Positions 8,439 through 15,476 of a stretch of 64,000 nt of DNA are shown one piece after another (positions within the stretch are counted from its first letter, which is position 1; each line of letters starts with the position of its first letter). The translations under genes were made by a program, and so were the position numbers. The notes beneath the pieces are model-generated. The model was not told the origin of the DNA, did not search any database, and saw nothing but the letters and a program-made list of their open reading frames with translations. The stretch is from Kroppenstedtia sanguinis (GTDB lineage: Bacteria; Bacillota; Bacilli; Thermoactinomycetales; DSM-45169), in the NCBI RefSeq assembly GCF_050433445.1, contig NZ_JBNPXF010000002.1, forward strand, positions 124,001 to 188,000. Direction: 5' to 3'.

Positions 8439-8667
8439 CTACTTCTCCAGATTTTCATCCCGTTTCTTTTCAGCATTCTCCAGAACCTTTTCCACCCGGT
8501 TCTCCAGGTACTGATATTGCTTGATTCGGTATTTTTTCATCATCTCAACCCTCTGATCGATTTTTTTAGTTAAAGCTGTGGAATTGGAGAGCTTCCCCTG
8601 TTGCTCCAATTCCTCGGCGGCGGCTTTCAGGTGGGCACTCTCCTGATCGTAACAAGGAATTTTTCAT
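8439..8667 (-). pseudogene. Frameshifted small charged/coiled-coil gene
   Basis: An ATG at 8667 has a good Shine-Dalgarno (GGAAGGGATGAT), but its frame stops after about 33 codons. The overlapping frame, shifted by one base, is open for 74 codons to a TAG at 8439 and reads like real protein: Lys/Glu-rich, helical, with segments such as LKAAAEELEQQGKL and IDQRVEMMKKYRIKQYQYL. Removing one A from the AAAAA run right after the ATG joins start and frame into a 75-residue protein. The region KLSNSTALTKKIDQRVEMMKKY faintly recalls the Spo0E phosphatase helix (L-S ... S-x-x-L-D ... Y), but I do not claim homology. It could be a true frameshift, a phase-variable tract or a sequencing error. Confidence 0.5.
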
Positions 8668-8765
8668 ATCATCCCTTCCAATCCAAAGCTTAATTTCCAT
8701 ATGGTGTATAATCCGTTACCGACTCTATTGTAAATCAATCCAAATCGAGAGAATATAGCCGGAAG

Positions 8766-9074
8766 CAGGGCTGTTGATTAACCAGAAAATGGGCAGCGGA
8801 AGGGAGTCGTGTGCTGCCAAAGCGACCTTTGCGCCACAGGCACTACAATCTCGATGGGCTGAAGCCCTGGAATAAAGGTAGCCATCCTACCCAGCGGAGA
8901 ATCTGGAGGGAGGGCGTTTAGGGGCAACCTCTTCCCTGTGTTGCTTCCGTAAAGCTTTGCCCCTGCCCGATGGTCAGATTTGGAGCGGCCAGTTTTCACT
9001 TCCTTGCCGGATGGCAACGGTCGCGTGGGTGAACACGATCTCCCCACCCAAAATATGGCTAATCAACACGCCTG
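8766..9074. mobile_element. MITE-like element, copy D (309 bp), with perfect 9-bp target duplication
   Basis: The ends are CAGGGCTGTTGATTAACC (8766) and GGCTAATCAACACGCCTG (ending 9074), which form an imperfect terminal inverted repeat. Flanking direct repeats AGCCGGAAG lie at 8757-8765 and 9075-9083. The interior is the long type, with an internal palindrome whose arms are AGGGGCAAC and TTTGCCCCTG. It is the same length as copy I at 41821-42129, which lies in the opposite orientation. No coding capacity is recognisable. Confidence 0.92.
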
Positions 9075-9233
9075 AGCCGGAAGGTTTTATATTGCTCACC
9101 TGCAGAAGCCGCAAGGAAGCTTTGAAACCTATCTTTCGTGAAAGAATCCCATATGACATAATGAATTTAGAACCCATGTTCATAGATTTGGGCCCGGCCT
9201 TTTCACGGTTTTGAAAAAGGAGTGTGTTCATCT

Positions 9234-10025
9234 ATGCAGTTGACCGGCTATGTCCAGCCGTTGATCCATCAGCATACAGATCCGATTACCTACTTCTGGC
9301 CTTTTTCCGATCAGAAGCTACCCATCAACGAATTGCTAGGGGAAGAACTGGAGATCCGCTTTTTGGGAGAAAAAGCTTGTATATACTGTGGACGAAAGAT
9401 CAAAAAGACTTTTAACAGCGGTTCCTGCTATCCTTGCTTCCGGGACCGAGCAGAGAATGACTTATGTATTGTGAAGCCTCACCAGTGCCACTTTCACCTG
9501 GGCACCTGTCGGGATCCTGCCTTTGGCGAACGCCATTGCATGCAACCTCATATCGTCTATCTGGCGATCAGTGATGACGTCAAAGTGGGAATTACCCGGA
9601 AAACCAACATGCCGAAACGATGGATCGACCAAGGAGCCGTGACAGCGGTTCCCATCGCTGAGGTTCCCGACCGCAAAACCGCAGGCGAGCTCGAGATGGT
9701 CTTGGCGCAATTTATCAAGGACAAGACCAACTGGCGACGGATGCTCAAAAATGAGATCGCCGACCGAGATCTGCTGGAGGTACGTGCCGATATGGAGGAA
9801 AAAATCCCGGAAGAGTACCGAGGATACTATCAGGGGGATCGAGAACCGCTGACCTTTCATTACCCTTGTCTGGAATTCCCGGAAAAGGTCAAGCCCCTGA
9901 ACCTGGACAAAGTGGATCAGATCCAGGGCAAACTCCTCGGAGCCAAGGCCCAATATCTCATACTGGATAGCGGAGTGATCAATATCCGCAAGTTCAGCGG
10001 ATATAAAGTGGAAGTGGCGGTTTGA
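9234..10025 (+). CDS. DUF2797-family protein (GIY-YIG-like fold suspected)
   Basis: This 263-residue protein matches the DUF2797 pattern. A Cys cluster near residues 50-70 (CIYCGRK ... CYPCF) suggests a metal site, with further Cys and His following (CHFHLGTC). A segment IVYLAISDDVKVGITR near 107-122 resembles the first strands of GIY-YIG/T5orf172 nuclease domains (Y-x-A ... V-K-V-G-x-T). Its function is unknown. The ATG at 9234 is preceded by AAAAAGGAG with 11 bases of spacing; a GTG at 9222 overlaps the Shine-Dalgarno and is less likely. Copy D of the mobile repeat lies 150 bp upstream. A bidirectional terminator follows. Confidence 0.82.
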   Translation: MQLTGYVQPLIHQHTDPITYFWPFSDQKLPINELLGEELEIRFLGEKACIYCGRKIKKTFNSGSCYPCFRDRAENDLCIVKPHQCHFHLGTCRDPAFGERHCMQPHIVYLAISDDVKVGITRKTNMPKRWIDQGAVTAVPIAEVPDRKTAGELEMVLAQFIKDKTNWRRMLKNEIADRDLLEVRADMEEKIPEEYRGYYQGDREPLTFHYPCLEFPEKVKPLNLDKVDQIQGKLLGAKAQYLILDSGVINIRKFSGYKVEVAV

Positions 10026-10046
10026 AAAACGAACAACAAAAAATCG

Positions 10047-10080
10047 AAGCCGCTGACGGAGTAGCCTTCGTCAGCGGCTT
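10047..10080. terminator. Bidirectional terminator
   Basis: The 12-bp arms AAGCCGCTGACG/CGTCAGCGGCTT enclose a ten-base loop, with A-rich and T-rich flanks. The hairpin lies between the convergent DUF2797 and PlsY-like genes. Confidence 0.85.
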
Positions 10081-10095
10081 TGACATAGGTATTTT

Positions 10096-10653
10096 TCATC
10101 GCTTGTGGCGAAAACTCCAGTAGCGCCAGCGATCCGGACGCCCTTTCCTTCGTAACAGAATCAAGCCCCCTGCAAACAATACCACCAGCACCACATACAA
10201 CCCCGGAAATAAAACAAGGGAAAAGAGGATAACCCCGATGGAAGCAAAAAGTACAGAGACGGAAAAATAACGGGTGAGAAAAAGAGTCAGCAAATAGATG
10301 CCCAACCCCACTGCTAGCAACAGCGGACTCAGGATCAGCAAGCCCCCTGCAGCGACGGCCACTCCCCCGCTGTGGACGGGCCGAAACAGGGGAAACAGAT
10401 CCCCCAGCACAGCTGCCGCGGCTGCCAGTGCACCTCCCGACCACCCTGCCAGCAATAACCCGATCAGGGTAGCCAACGCCCCTTTCCCTATTTGCAATCC
10501 TGCGAAGATCATGCCATCCCGCAGACCTTTTCCCGGACGGAACCCACCAGGGGAAAGATGAGTCACCCCGGGCGCTCCCCGGCTTTGAAACAGAGCGAAG
10601 GCAGGGAGTGAACCGATCAGGTAGCCGATGACGGCAATCAAGATCCATATCAT
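10096..10653 (-). CDS. Divergent PlsY-like membrane protein (acyltransferase motifs degenerate)
   Basis: This 185-residue protein has five or so hydrophobic segments and the overall plan of glycerol-3-phosphate acyltransferase PlsY: an N-terminal GYLIGSLPAFALF segment, a cytoplasmic loop, and a second helix ending in AVLGDLFPLFRPVHSGGVAVAAGG. Active PlsY carries GSGNxGATNxxR and GHxFPxFxxFxGGKGVA; here these read APGVTHLSPGG and GDLFP ... HSGGVAVA. The catalytic Asn, the His and the GGKG are therefore missing. It is probably a paralogue with another role rather than the housekeeping enzyme. The ATG at 10653 follows GGGAGAGGGAGAAC. The nearest neighbours show no operon partner. Confidence 0.7.
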   Translation of the reverse strand: MIWILIAVIGYLIGSLPAFALFQSRGAPGVTHLSPGGFRPGKGLRDGMIFAGLQIGKGALATLIGLLLAGWSGGALAAAAAVLGDLFPLFRPVHSGGVAVAAGGLLILSPLLLAVGLGIYLLTLFLTRYFSVSVLFASIGVILFSLVLFPGLYVVLVVLFAGGLILLRRKGRPDRWRYWSFRHKR

Positions 10654-10730
10654 GTTCTCCCTCTCCCTTTCAGGCAGATCGCACAACCGGGAACCGGTGA
10701 CAGGAGGTTTTCCCTAAAAAGGATGGAACA

Positions 10731-11303
10731 TTACTGATCCCACCATTCCACTTTCTCCTCCATGGGAGCCCGAGGGCGTTCCTTGGGAAGAATGGAGGGG
10801 TAACCGATGTACAAAAACCCGAGCAAGGTTTCTCTTTCCCCTAGTTGAAAAAACTCCTTCATCCTTGGGTGGTAAGTCGGCTTACCTGTACGCCAGATCG
10901 CTCCCAACCCCAGAGCATGAGCAGTAAGTAGCCCATTCTGAACCCCGGCGGCCACGGCGCAGATCTCTTCGATTTCCTCTACCTTTGGATCCTCGGAAGG
11001 ATGGACAGCTGTAGCGATAACTACAGGTGCCCTCAAGGGCTTCCGTTCCTCTCGTTGCAAACTTTCAGCTTGTGCTTCTCGCTCCTCTTCCGTCCACCCC
11101 TCCGCTTTGATCTCGCTCAGCACTTTTCCCAACCTCACCCGGGCATCTCCGGTCAATACAAAGAATTTCCAAGGTTGGGTCATATGATGGTTGGGAGCCC
11201 AACGAGCCGCTTCCAGCACTTTTTCGATCAGTTGTGGGTCCGGCATGGTTTCACTCACTTTACCAATACTCCTCCGGGACCGAATGGCATCCATCACATC
11301 CAA
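10731..11303 (-). CDS. Nitroreductase-family FMN oxidoreductase
   Basis: This 190-residue member of the nitroreductase superfamily (YdjA/HBN-like branch) shows the N-terminal RSRRSIGKVSE motif (about 8-18) for FMN phosphate contact, AARWAPNHHMTQPWKFFVL near 33-51, and the C-terminal LGLGAIWRTGK block near 132-142. These are flavin-binding positions in the family, which reduces nitro or quinone substrates with NAD(P)H. The specific substrate is unknown. The ATG at 11303 is preceded by GGGGAG. It is probably monocistronic; a second, distinct nitroreductase sits at 42725-43366. Confidence 0.9.
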   Translation of the reverse strand: MDVMDAIRSRRSIGKVSETMPDPQLIEKVLEAARWAPNHHMTQPWKFFVLTGDARVRLGKVLSEIKAEGWTEEEREAQAESLQREERKPLRAPVVIATAVHPSEDPKVEEIEEICAVAAGVQNGLLTAHALGLGAIWRTGKPTYHPRMKEFFQLGERETLLGFLYIGYPSILPKERPRAPMEEKVEWWDQ

Positions 11304-11378
11304 ATAAACTCTCCCCTTTCATTGGCTTCCCGTTCTATTCTATCCGATTCCGCTCCATTTAGGAAAATCCGAAGCATC

Positions 11379-12431
11379 TCATCTCTGAATGGCCGGATAT
11401 TTGCAAAATGTCAATAGGAGCAACGTCAACAGTCCGCAATAGCCGAAGAAGGGATAGATATACCCTACGAATACCGGGAACCCGATCAGGGAGCAGACAT
11501 ATCCTAGGATAAAGATCAGAGCCATCAGCGTATTGATCCGAACCGGAATCCAATTTTCCAGATTGGCGGCCAATCCATAGACATTCCCGATGAGTGTGGT
11601 AAATATTTCACCCCACATCACTGCTAAAAAAAAATATTTCATTCCATCCCCCAGGGTGGAGATCACCAGTGCGATGGGAATCTCCAGTTGAAAGATCTCG
11701 GGAATTTTGAGTGCCAAGGCAAAATTGCTGGCCAACAGCATCACTCCCAAGCCGACCCCCCCCAGGATTCCTCCAAGCCGGAGTGTCTTTTCATCCTGGA
11801 TCTCCCCTCCCATGGGAATCAGCACCGACTGTGACATTGCCAGGTTAAATGCGGCGTAAGTAATGGCGGAGACGACCCAGTTCCGGGCTCCTTCCATGGG
11901 TTCCATCGCCAAAAATTGACCGAGACCCGGCCCTGACAGTCCCTGGATTCCCACCACCAGGGTGAAGGCAAACATGCAGGGAACCACCAACGCATTGACA
12001 TTCAAAATTCCTTCCATCCCTTTGATGATCACCAAAAAGGCAATCAGGGAGGTGACAATCACTCCAAAGTGAAAGGAGAGTCCCAACTGCTCCTGGAACA
12101 GAGCCCCAGTCCCGGACATCATCGCGGTGGTCACCCCAAAGAGTATGACTCCCACGAATCCGTTCATCCAACGGCCTACACCGGGACCAAACAAGTAATT
12201 ATTAAACTCCTCATAGGAACGGGCTTGTAGGCGAGCCCCAATCACCATCATCCGGATCCCCAACCAAGAAAACAGCACGGTCACCAGCAAGATGGCAAAC
12301 AAGCTTTTAAAGCCGCTGACCGTAAAAAATTGCATGATTTCCTGTCCAGAAGCGAAGCCCGCTCCCACCACCGTGCCAATATAGGTGAAACCGACACGGG
12401 AAGCGGTAAACCACCGTTCATGCAACACCAC
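11379..12431 (-). CDS. YkvI-family multi-pass membrane protein
   Basis: This protein of about 350 residues has 10-11 hydrophobic helices and the opening VGFTYIGTVVGAGFASGQEIMQFF typical of B. subtilis YkvI and related proteins with a LeuT-like fold (amino-acid/sodium-solute transporter relatives). A second conserved area is ITYAAFNLAMSQSVLIPMGGEI near 190-211. The substrate is unknown. The start is uncertain: GTG at 12431 lies six bases after GGGGAGGGG, while TTG at 12437 abuts it. It lies downstream of the small basic protein gene but is separated from it by a terminator. Confidence 0.85.
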   Translation of the reverse strand: MVLHERWFTASRVGFTYIGTVVGAGFASGQEIMQFFTVSGFKSLFAILLVTVLFSWLGIRMMVIGARLQARSYEEFNNYLFGPGVGRWMNGFVGVILFGVTTAMMSGTGALFQEQLGLSFHFGVIVTSLIAFLVIIKGMEGILNVNALVVPCMFAFTLVVGIQGLSGPGLGQFLAMEPMEGARNWVVSAITYAAFNLAMSQSVLIPMGGEIQDEKTLRLGGILGGVGLGVMLLASNFALALKIPEIFQLEIPIALVISTLGDGMKYFFLAVMWGEIFTTLIGNVYGLAANLENWIPVRINTLMALIFILGYVCSLIGFPVFVGYIYPFFGYCGLLTLLLLTFCKYPAIQR

Positions 12432-12521
12432 AGACAACCCCTCCCCGACTGAACTCGTCCCCGTAGAAACAGTCTATTGGGACAACACCCGGTTTAGAAC
12501 CTGTCCGTCGGCTGGCCCAAA

Positions 12522-12562
12522 AACAACGAACCCCCTACCGATATGGAGGGGGTTCGTTGTTC
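12522..12562 (-). terminator. Terminator after the 43-residue small gene
   Basis: The arms AACAACGAACCCCCT and AGGGGGTTCGTTGTT form a strong hairpin that starts at the stop codon of the minus-strand small gene. It could act in both directions. Confidence 0.75.
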
Positions 12563-12692
12563 AGGTGCTCGGACGATCCGGTCCGTCCATCTTTCGGTTA
12601 CCCAATCCAGGGCGCGATTTCCGGTCCTGGACTTCTTTGTTCTCTTTTTCCTTGCGTTTTTGTTCCGGGCTGAAATTTTCCCGCTTCTTCAT
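12561..12692 (-). CDS. Small basic hydrophilic protein, 43 residues
   Basis: An ATG at 12692 with AAAGGAGAGG upstream opens a 43-codon frame ending at 12561, directly followed by a terminator. The product is almost entirely Lys, Arg, Glu, Asp, Gln, Asn, Pro and Gly (MKKRENFSPEQKRKEK at the N-terminus, then a PGLGNRKMDGPDRP tail), without Cys or hydrophobic stretches. Size and composition recall minor small acid-soluble spore proteins, but the sequence does not match one I know. Gene structure (Shine-Dalgarno, stop, terminator) supports it being real. Confidence 0.65.
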   Translation of the reverse strand: MKKRENFSPEQKRKEKENKEVQDRKSRPGLGNRKMDGPDRPST

Positions 12693-12873
12693 GGGATGTA
12701 CCTCTCCTTTGCCGCCAGGTTCCGGCTGAACCCAAAGCGTCGTGAATAAATGTTGGACGGGGCCGATCGGGATGGGGTTTCACATTCCGGAGTCAAAGTT
12801 TATACGAACCCCAGATCTGCCACACCCTAGTCTGCCCTGCTCCACCATTCCCATGCAGTGGGAGGTCACCTTT

Positions 12874-15297
12874 TTATCCGCCCCAAACCGGGGGACGCCA
12901 GGGACCCTGGTCTCCCTGATCCGGAAGGGGGATAGGCTCCCCTGGGCCGTCGTCAGGGGGAGTCTCCGGCGGCTCTCCCGGATCCTCTTCAGGAGGATCT
13001 CCTCCCTCATCCCCAGGGGTGTCATCCCCTCCCTCATCTCCCGGTTGCTCTGGAGGTGGGGGTTCCGAAACCAATTGGATCTGTGCCGTGTTGGATGGAG
13101 CTGCCTCTTTGTTTTCCACGGTGTCGACTGCGATCACCCGGTATTGATAGGTCTTTTTCCCGCTGTTTGAACCAGGGAGTCCTTCAGCCGGTTCAGGAAT
13201 AACCATACTACCATCCGTATAAGCACCGGAAGAGGTCTCTCCGATCGCCTGCCAGTTGCCCCCTTCCTCGGAACGTTCCACCCGATATTTCAGACGGCCG
13301 GAATAATCGTTCCACTTCAACCGGACCACTTGTTGATCGGCATCGTAGGATGCAGACAGTTGGACCGGCTTCAATTGGAAGGGAGGACGGGGCTCCGGCA
13401 CACCTGGATTGGAGAAACGGCTGATCTGGGTTCCCTGCAAAGCTTCCGCCATCACTCTTCGAAAAATCTTCGCCGGATAGCCTCCGCCAGAAAGTTCCAC
13501 TTTGCCATCTCCTTGATTGAAAACCATAGCGGACATTACATACTCCCGGGTGTAACCTACAAACCAAGCCTCCCGGCTGTTCTGCGTCGTCCCTGTCTTT
13601 CCGGCCACATCTCGTCCATCTGGAAGACGGGCACTCGTCCCCGTCCCTTGTTGAACGTTGTAGTGCATCATCCGGGTCAGATAGTAGGCGGTTTTTGGAG
13701 TCAAGACCTGCTGATTCCTCTCCACTTCTTTCTCCGCTTTCCATTCCCGATTCTCCCGAGTAATCTTCCGGATAGCATGAGCGTCGGTCATGTGGCCGTT
13801 ATTGGCAAAGGGAGAGTAAGCCTGGGCCATCTGGATCGTGTTCACCCCTTCGGTCAGGCCCCCGAGAGCCAGTCCAGCATCCGAGGATCGATCCTTGTGA
13901 TTCAGTTGTAGTCCCATCCGGGTGGCATACTCCACCGCAGTCTCCCGTCCCACTTTATTTTCCAACAGCCAGGCCGTAGCCACGTTGAGAGATTTGGCCA
14001 GCACCTGTTTCAGTGGCAACTTGCCAAAATAACGTTGCTGAAAGTTTTTCGGTTGCCAGTTACCAATGCGAAAACCCGGTGGATCCGGAACCACGGAATA
14101 TTCATCGTATCCCTTTTCTTGTACGGCAGGAGCATAGACCGTGATCGGTTTGATGGCTGACCCCGGTTGCTTCAATTCTTCCTTGGAGCGAAGAACATAT
14201 CCCTGCCCCTTATATTCACGCCCACCGGCAATGGCGGCGATCCCCCCGGTTTGAGGGTGGATCATCGTCGCTCCGCCGTCCAGCTCCTCTTTTTTCTGAA
14301 AGAGAGCATCATCATCGAAAGCTTTCTCCATCGCCAACTGAGCCTGGGGCGCCAGATGGGTCTGTATTTTGTATCCTCCGGTGGCTAGTTCCGTCTCGGA
14401 GATGCCATACCGTTCCTTCGCCTCTTCCATCACCAGATGTTTAAAAGCTACATACTTATCTGTCTTCAAGTATTTCTTCAGGTGTTTTCGATCCACACCC
14501 AGCTCGGTCTGGTGGAGACGATCCCGTTCCTCCTGAGAAATCACTCCTTCCCTCGCCATCAAATCGAGAACCAGGTTTCGCCGCTCCAGCGCTTTCTCCT
14601 CGTTCCGATAGGGATTGTATGTGGACGGAGCCTTGGGAAGGGCCGCCAACAAAGCAGCCTCCTGGGGCTCCAGCTTCTCCCGGGTCAAATCTTTTCCAAA
14701 GTAGATTTTGGATGCCATCTGGATACCCTGCACATCATTACCGAAGTAGATAAAGTTGAGATAAGCTTCCAGGATATCTTTCTTGTGATATTTTCGTTCC
14801 AGATTCCATGCGACGGCTACTTCTTTCAATTTACGAGCATAGGTTTTCGTATTGCTTTCCAGAATGACATTGCGGGCCACCTGCATTGTGATCGTGCCCC
14901 CACCCTCTGCCTTTCTACCTTGCAGCACATTATGAACCATCGCCCGCATCAAACCTTTGAAGTCAACGCCATGATGATTATAAAACCGGCGGTCTTCCAC
15001 GGCGACAAAAGCACCTTCAATCAGTTTTCGCGATGGGACATCCTCCATATGAACATATTCCTTGTTGGTGGATCCCAGTTTGGTCGCCGGACGATTGTTC
15101 ACATCGTAGATGGTAGAAGCCACGTCGACATGCTTCAATCGGTCGAGAGGCATCGATTTGGCCGACACCATGATCACGGAACAGGCTCCCGCTACCAACA
15201 AAGCTGTCGTGATCAACACAAGCAGGATCCATTTCCGGTTTAACAGCCGTCTGGACCCTTTTTTTCGCTTCCTGACCTCGGCCCGTTTTTCCTTCAT
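12874..15297 (-). CDS. Class A penicillin-binding protein (PBP1-like), downstream paralogue
   Basis: This bifunctional peptidoglycan synthase has about 807 residues. After a basic cytoplasmic tail and one membrane anchor (LLVLITTALLVAG region, about 25-45) comes a GT51 transglycosylase domain with FVAVEDRRFYNHHGVD near 97-112 and EGGGTITMQVARN near 130-142. The transpeptidase domain has SAIK as the SxxK site near 375, SLN as SxN near 434 and KTGTT near 568. It is followed by a fibronectin-III-like module and a Pro/Glu/Asp/Gly-rich tail rich in PGDEGGD and PPEEDPGE motifs. ATG at 15297 lies nine bases after GGGAGG. The neighbour at 15477-18023 is a paralogue in the same orientation. Confidence 0.95.
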   Translation of the reverse strand: MKEKRAEVRKRKKGSRRLLNRKWILLVLITTALLVAGACSVIMVSAKSMPLDRLKHVDVASTIYDVNNRPATKLGSTNKEYVHMEDVPSRKLIEGAFVAVEDRRFYNHHGVDFKGLMRAMVHNVLQGRKAEGGGTITMQVARNVILESNTKTYARKLKEVAVAWNLERKYHKKDILEAYLNFIYFGNDVQGIQMASKIYFGKDLTREKLEPQEAALLAALPKAPSTYNPYRNEEKALERRNLVLDLMAREGVISQEERDRLHQTELGVDRKHLKKYLKTDKYVAFKHLVMEEAKERYGISETELATGGYKIQTHLAPQAQLAMEKAFDDDALFQKKEELDGGATMIHPQTGGIAAIAGGREYKGQGYVLRSKEELKQPGSAIKPITVYAPAVQEKGYDEYSVVPDPPGFRIGNWQPKNFQQRYFGKLPLKQVLAKSLNVATAWLLENKVGRETAVEYATRMGLQLNHKDRSSDAGLALGGLTEGVNTIQMAQAYSPFANNGHMTDAHAIRKITRENREWKAEKEVERNQQVLTPKTAYYLTRMMHYNVQQGTGTSARLPDGRDVAGKTGTTQNSREAWFVGYTREYVMSAMVFNQGDGKVELSGGGYPAKIFRRVMAEALQGTQISRFSNPGVPEPRPPFQLKPVQLSASYDADQQVVRLKWNDYSGRLKYRVERSEEGGNWQAIGETSSGAYTDGSMVIPEPAEGLPGSNSGKKTYQYRVIAVDTVENKEAAPSNTAQIQLVSEPPPPEQPGDEGGDDTPGDEGGDPPEEDPGEPPETPPDDGPGEPIPLPDQGDQGPWRPPVWGG

Positions 15298-15428
15298 GCT
15301 TCCCAACCTCCCATGTCCTTGGGCTTCTCCATCTCGATCCGTCTACTGACTATACCTGTGTCTATAGTACTCCAATTCTTCCTTTATATCCAATAGATTT
15401 CCTTTTCCAATCACTTCATACAAATGCA

Positions 15429-15460
15429 CAAAAAAAGACCGGTCCCTTCGGACCGATCTT
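15429..15460 (-). terminator. Terminator between the tandem PBP genes
   Basis: On the minus strand the arms AAGATCGGTCC and GGACCGGTCTT around GAAG are followed by seven T. It follows the stop of the upstream PBP gene, so the two paralogues are probably transcribed separately. Confidence 0.88.
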
Positions 15461-15476
15461 GCTTAGACCGTTATCT

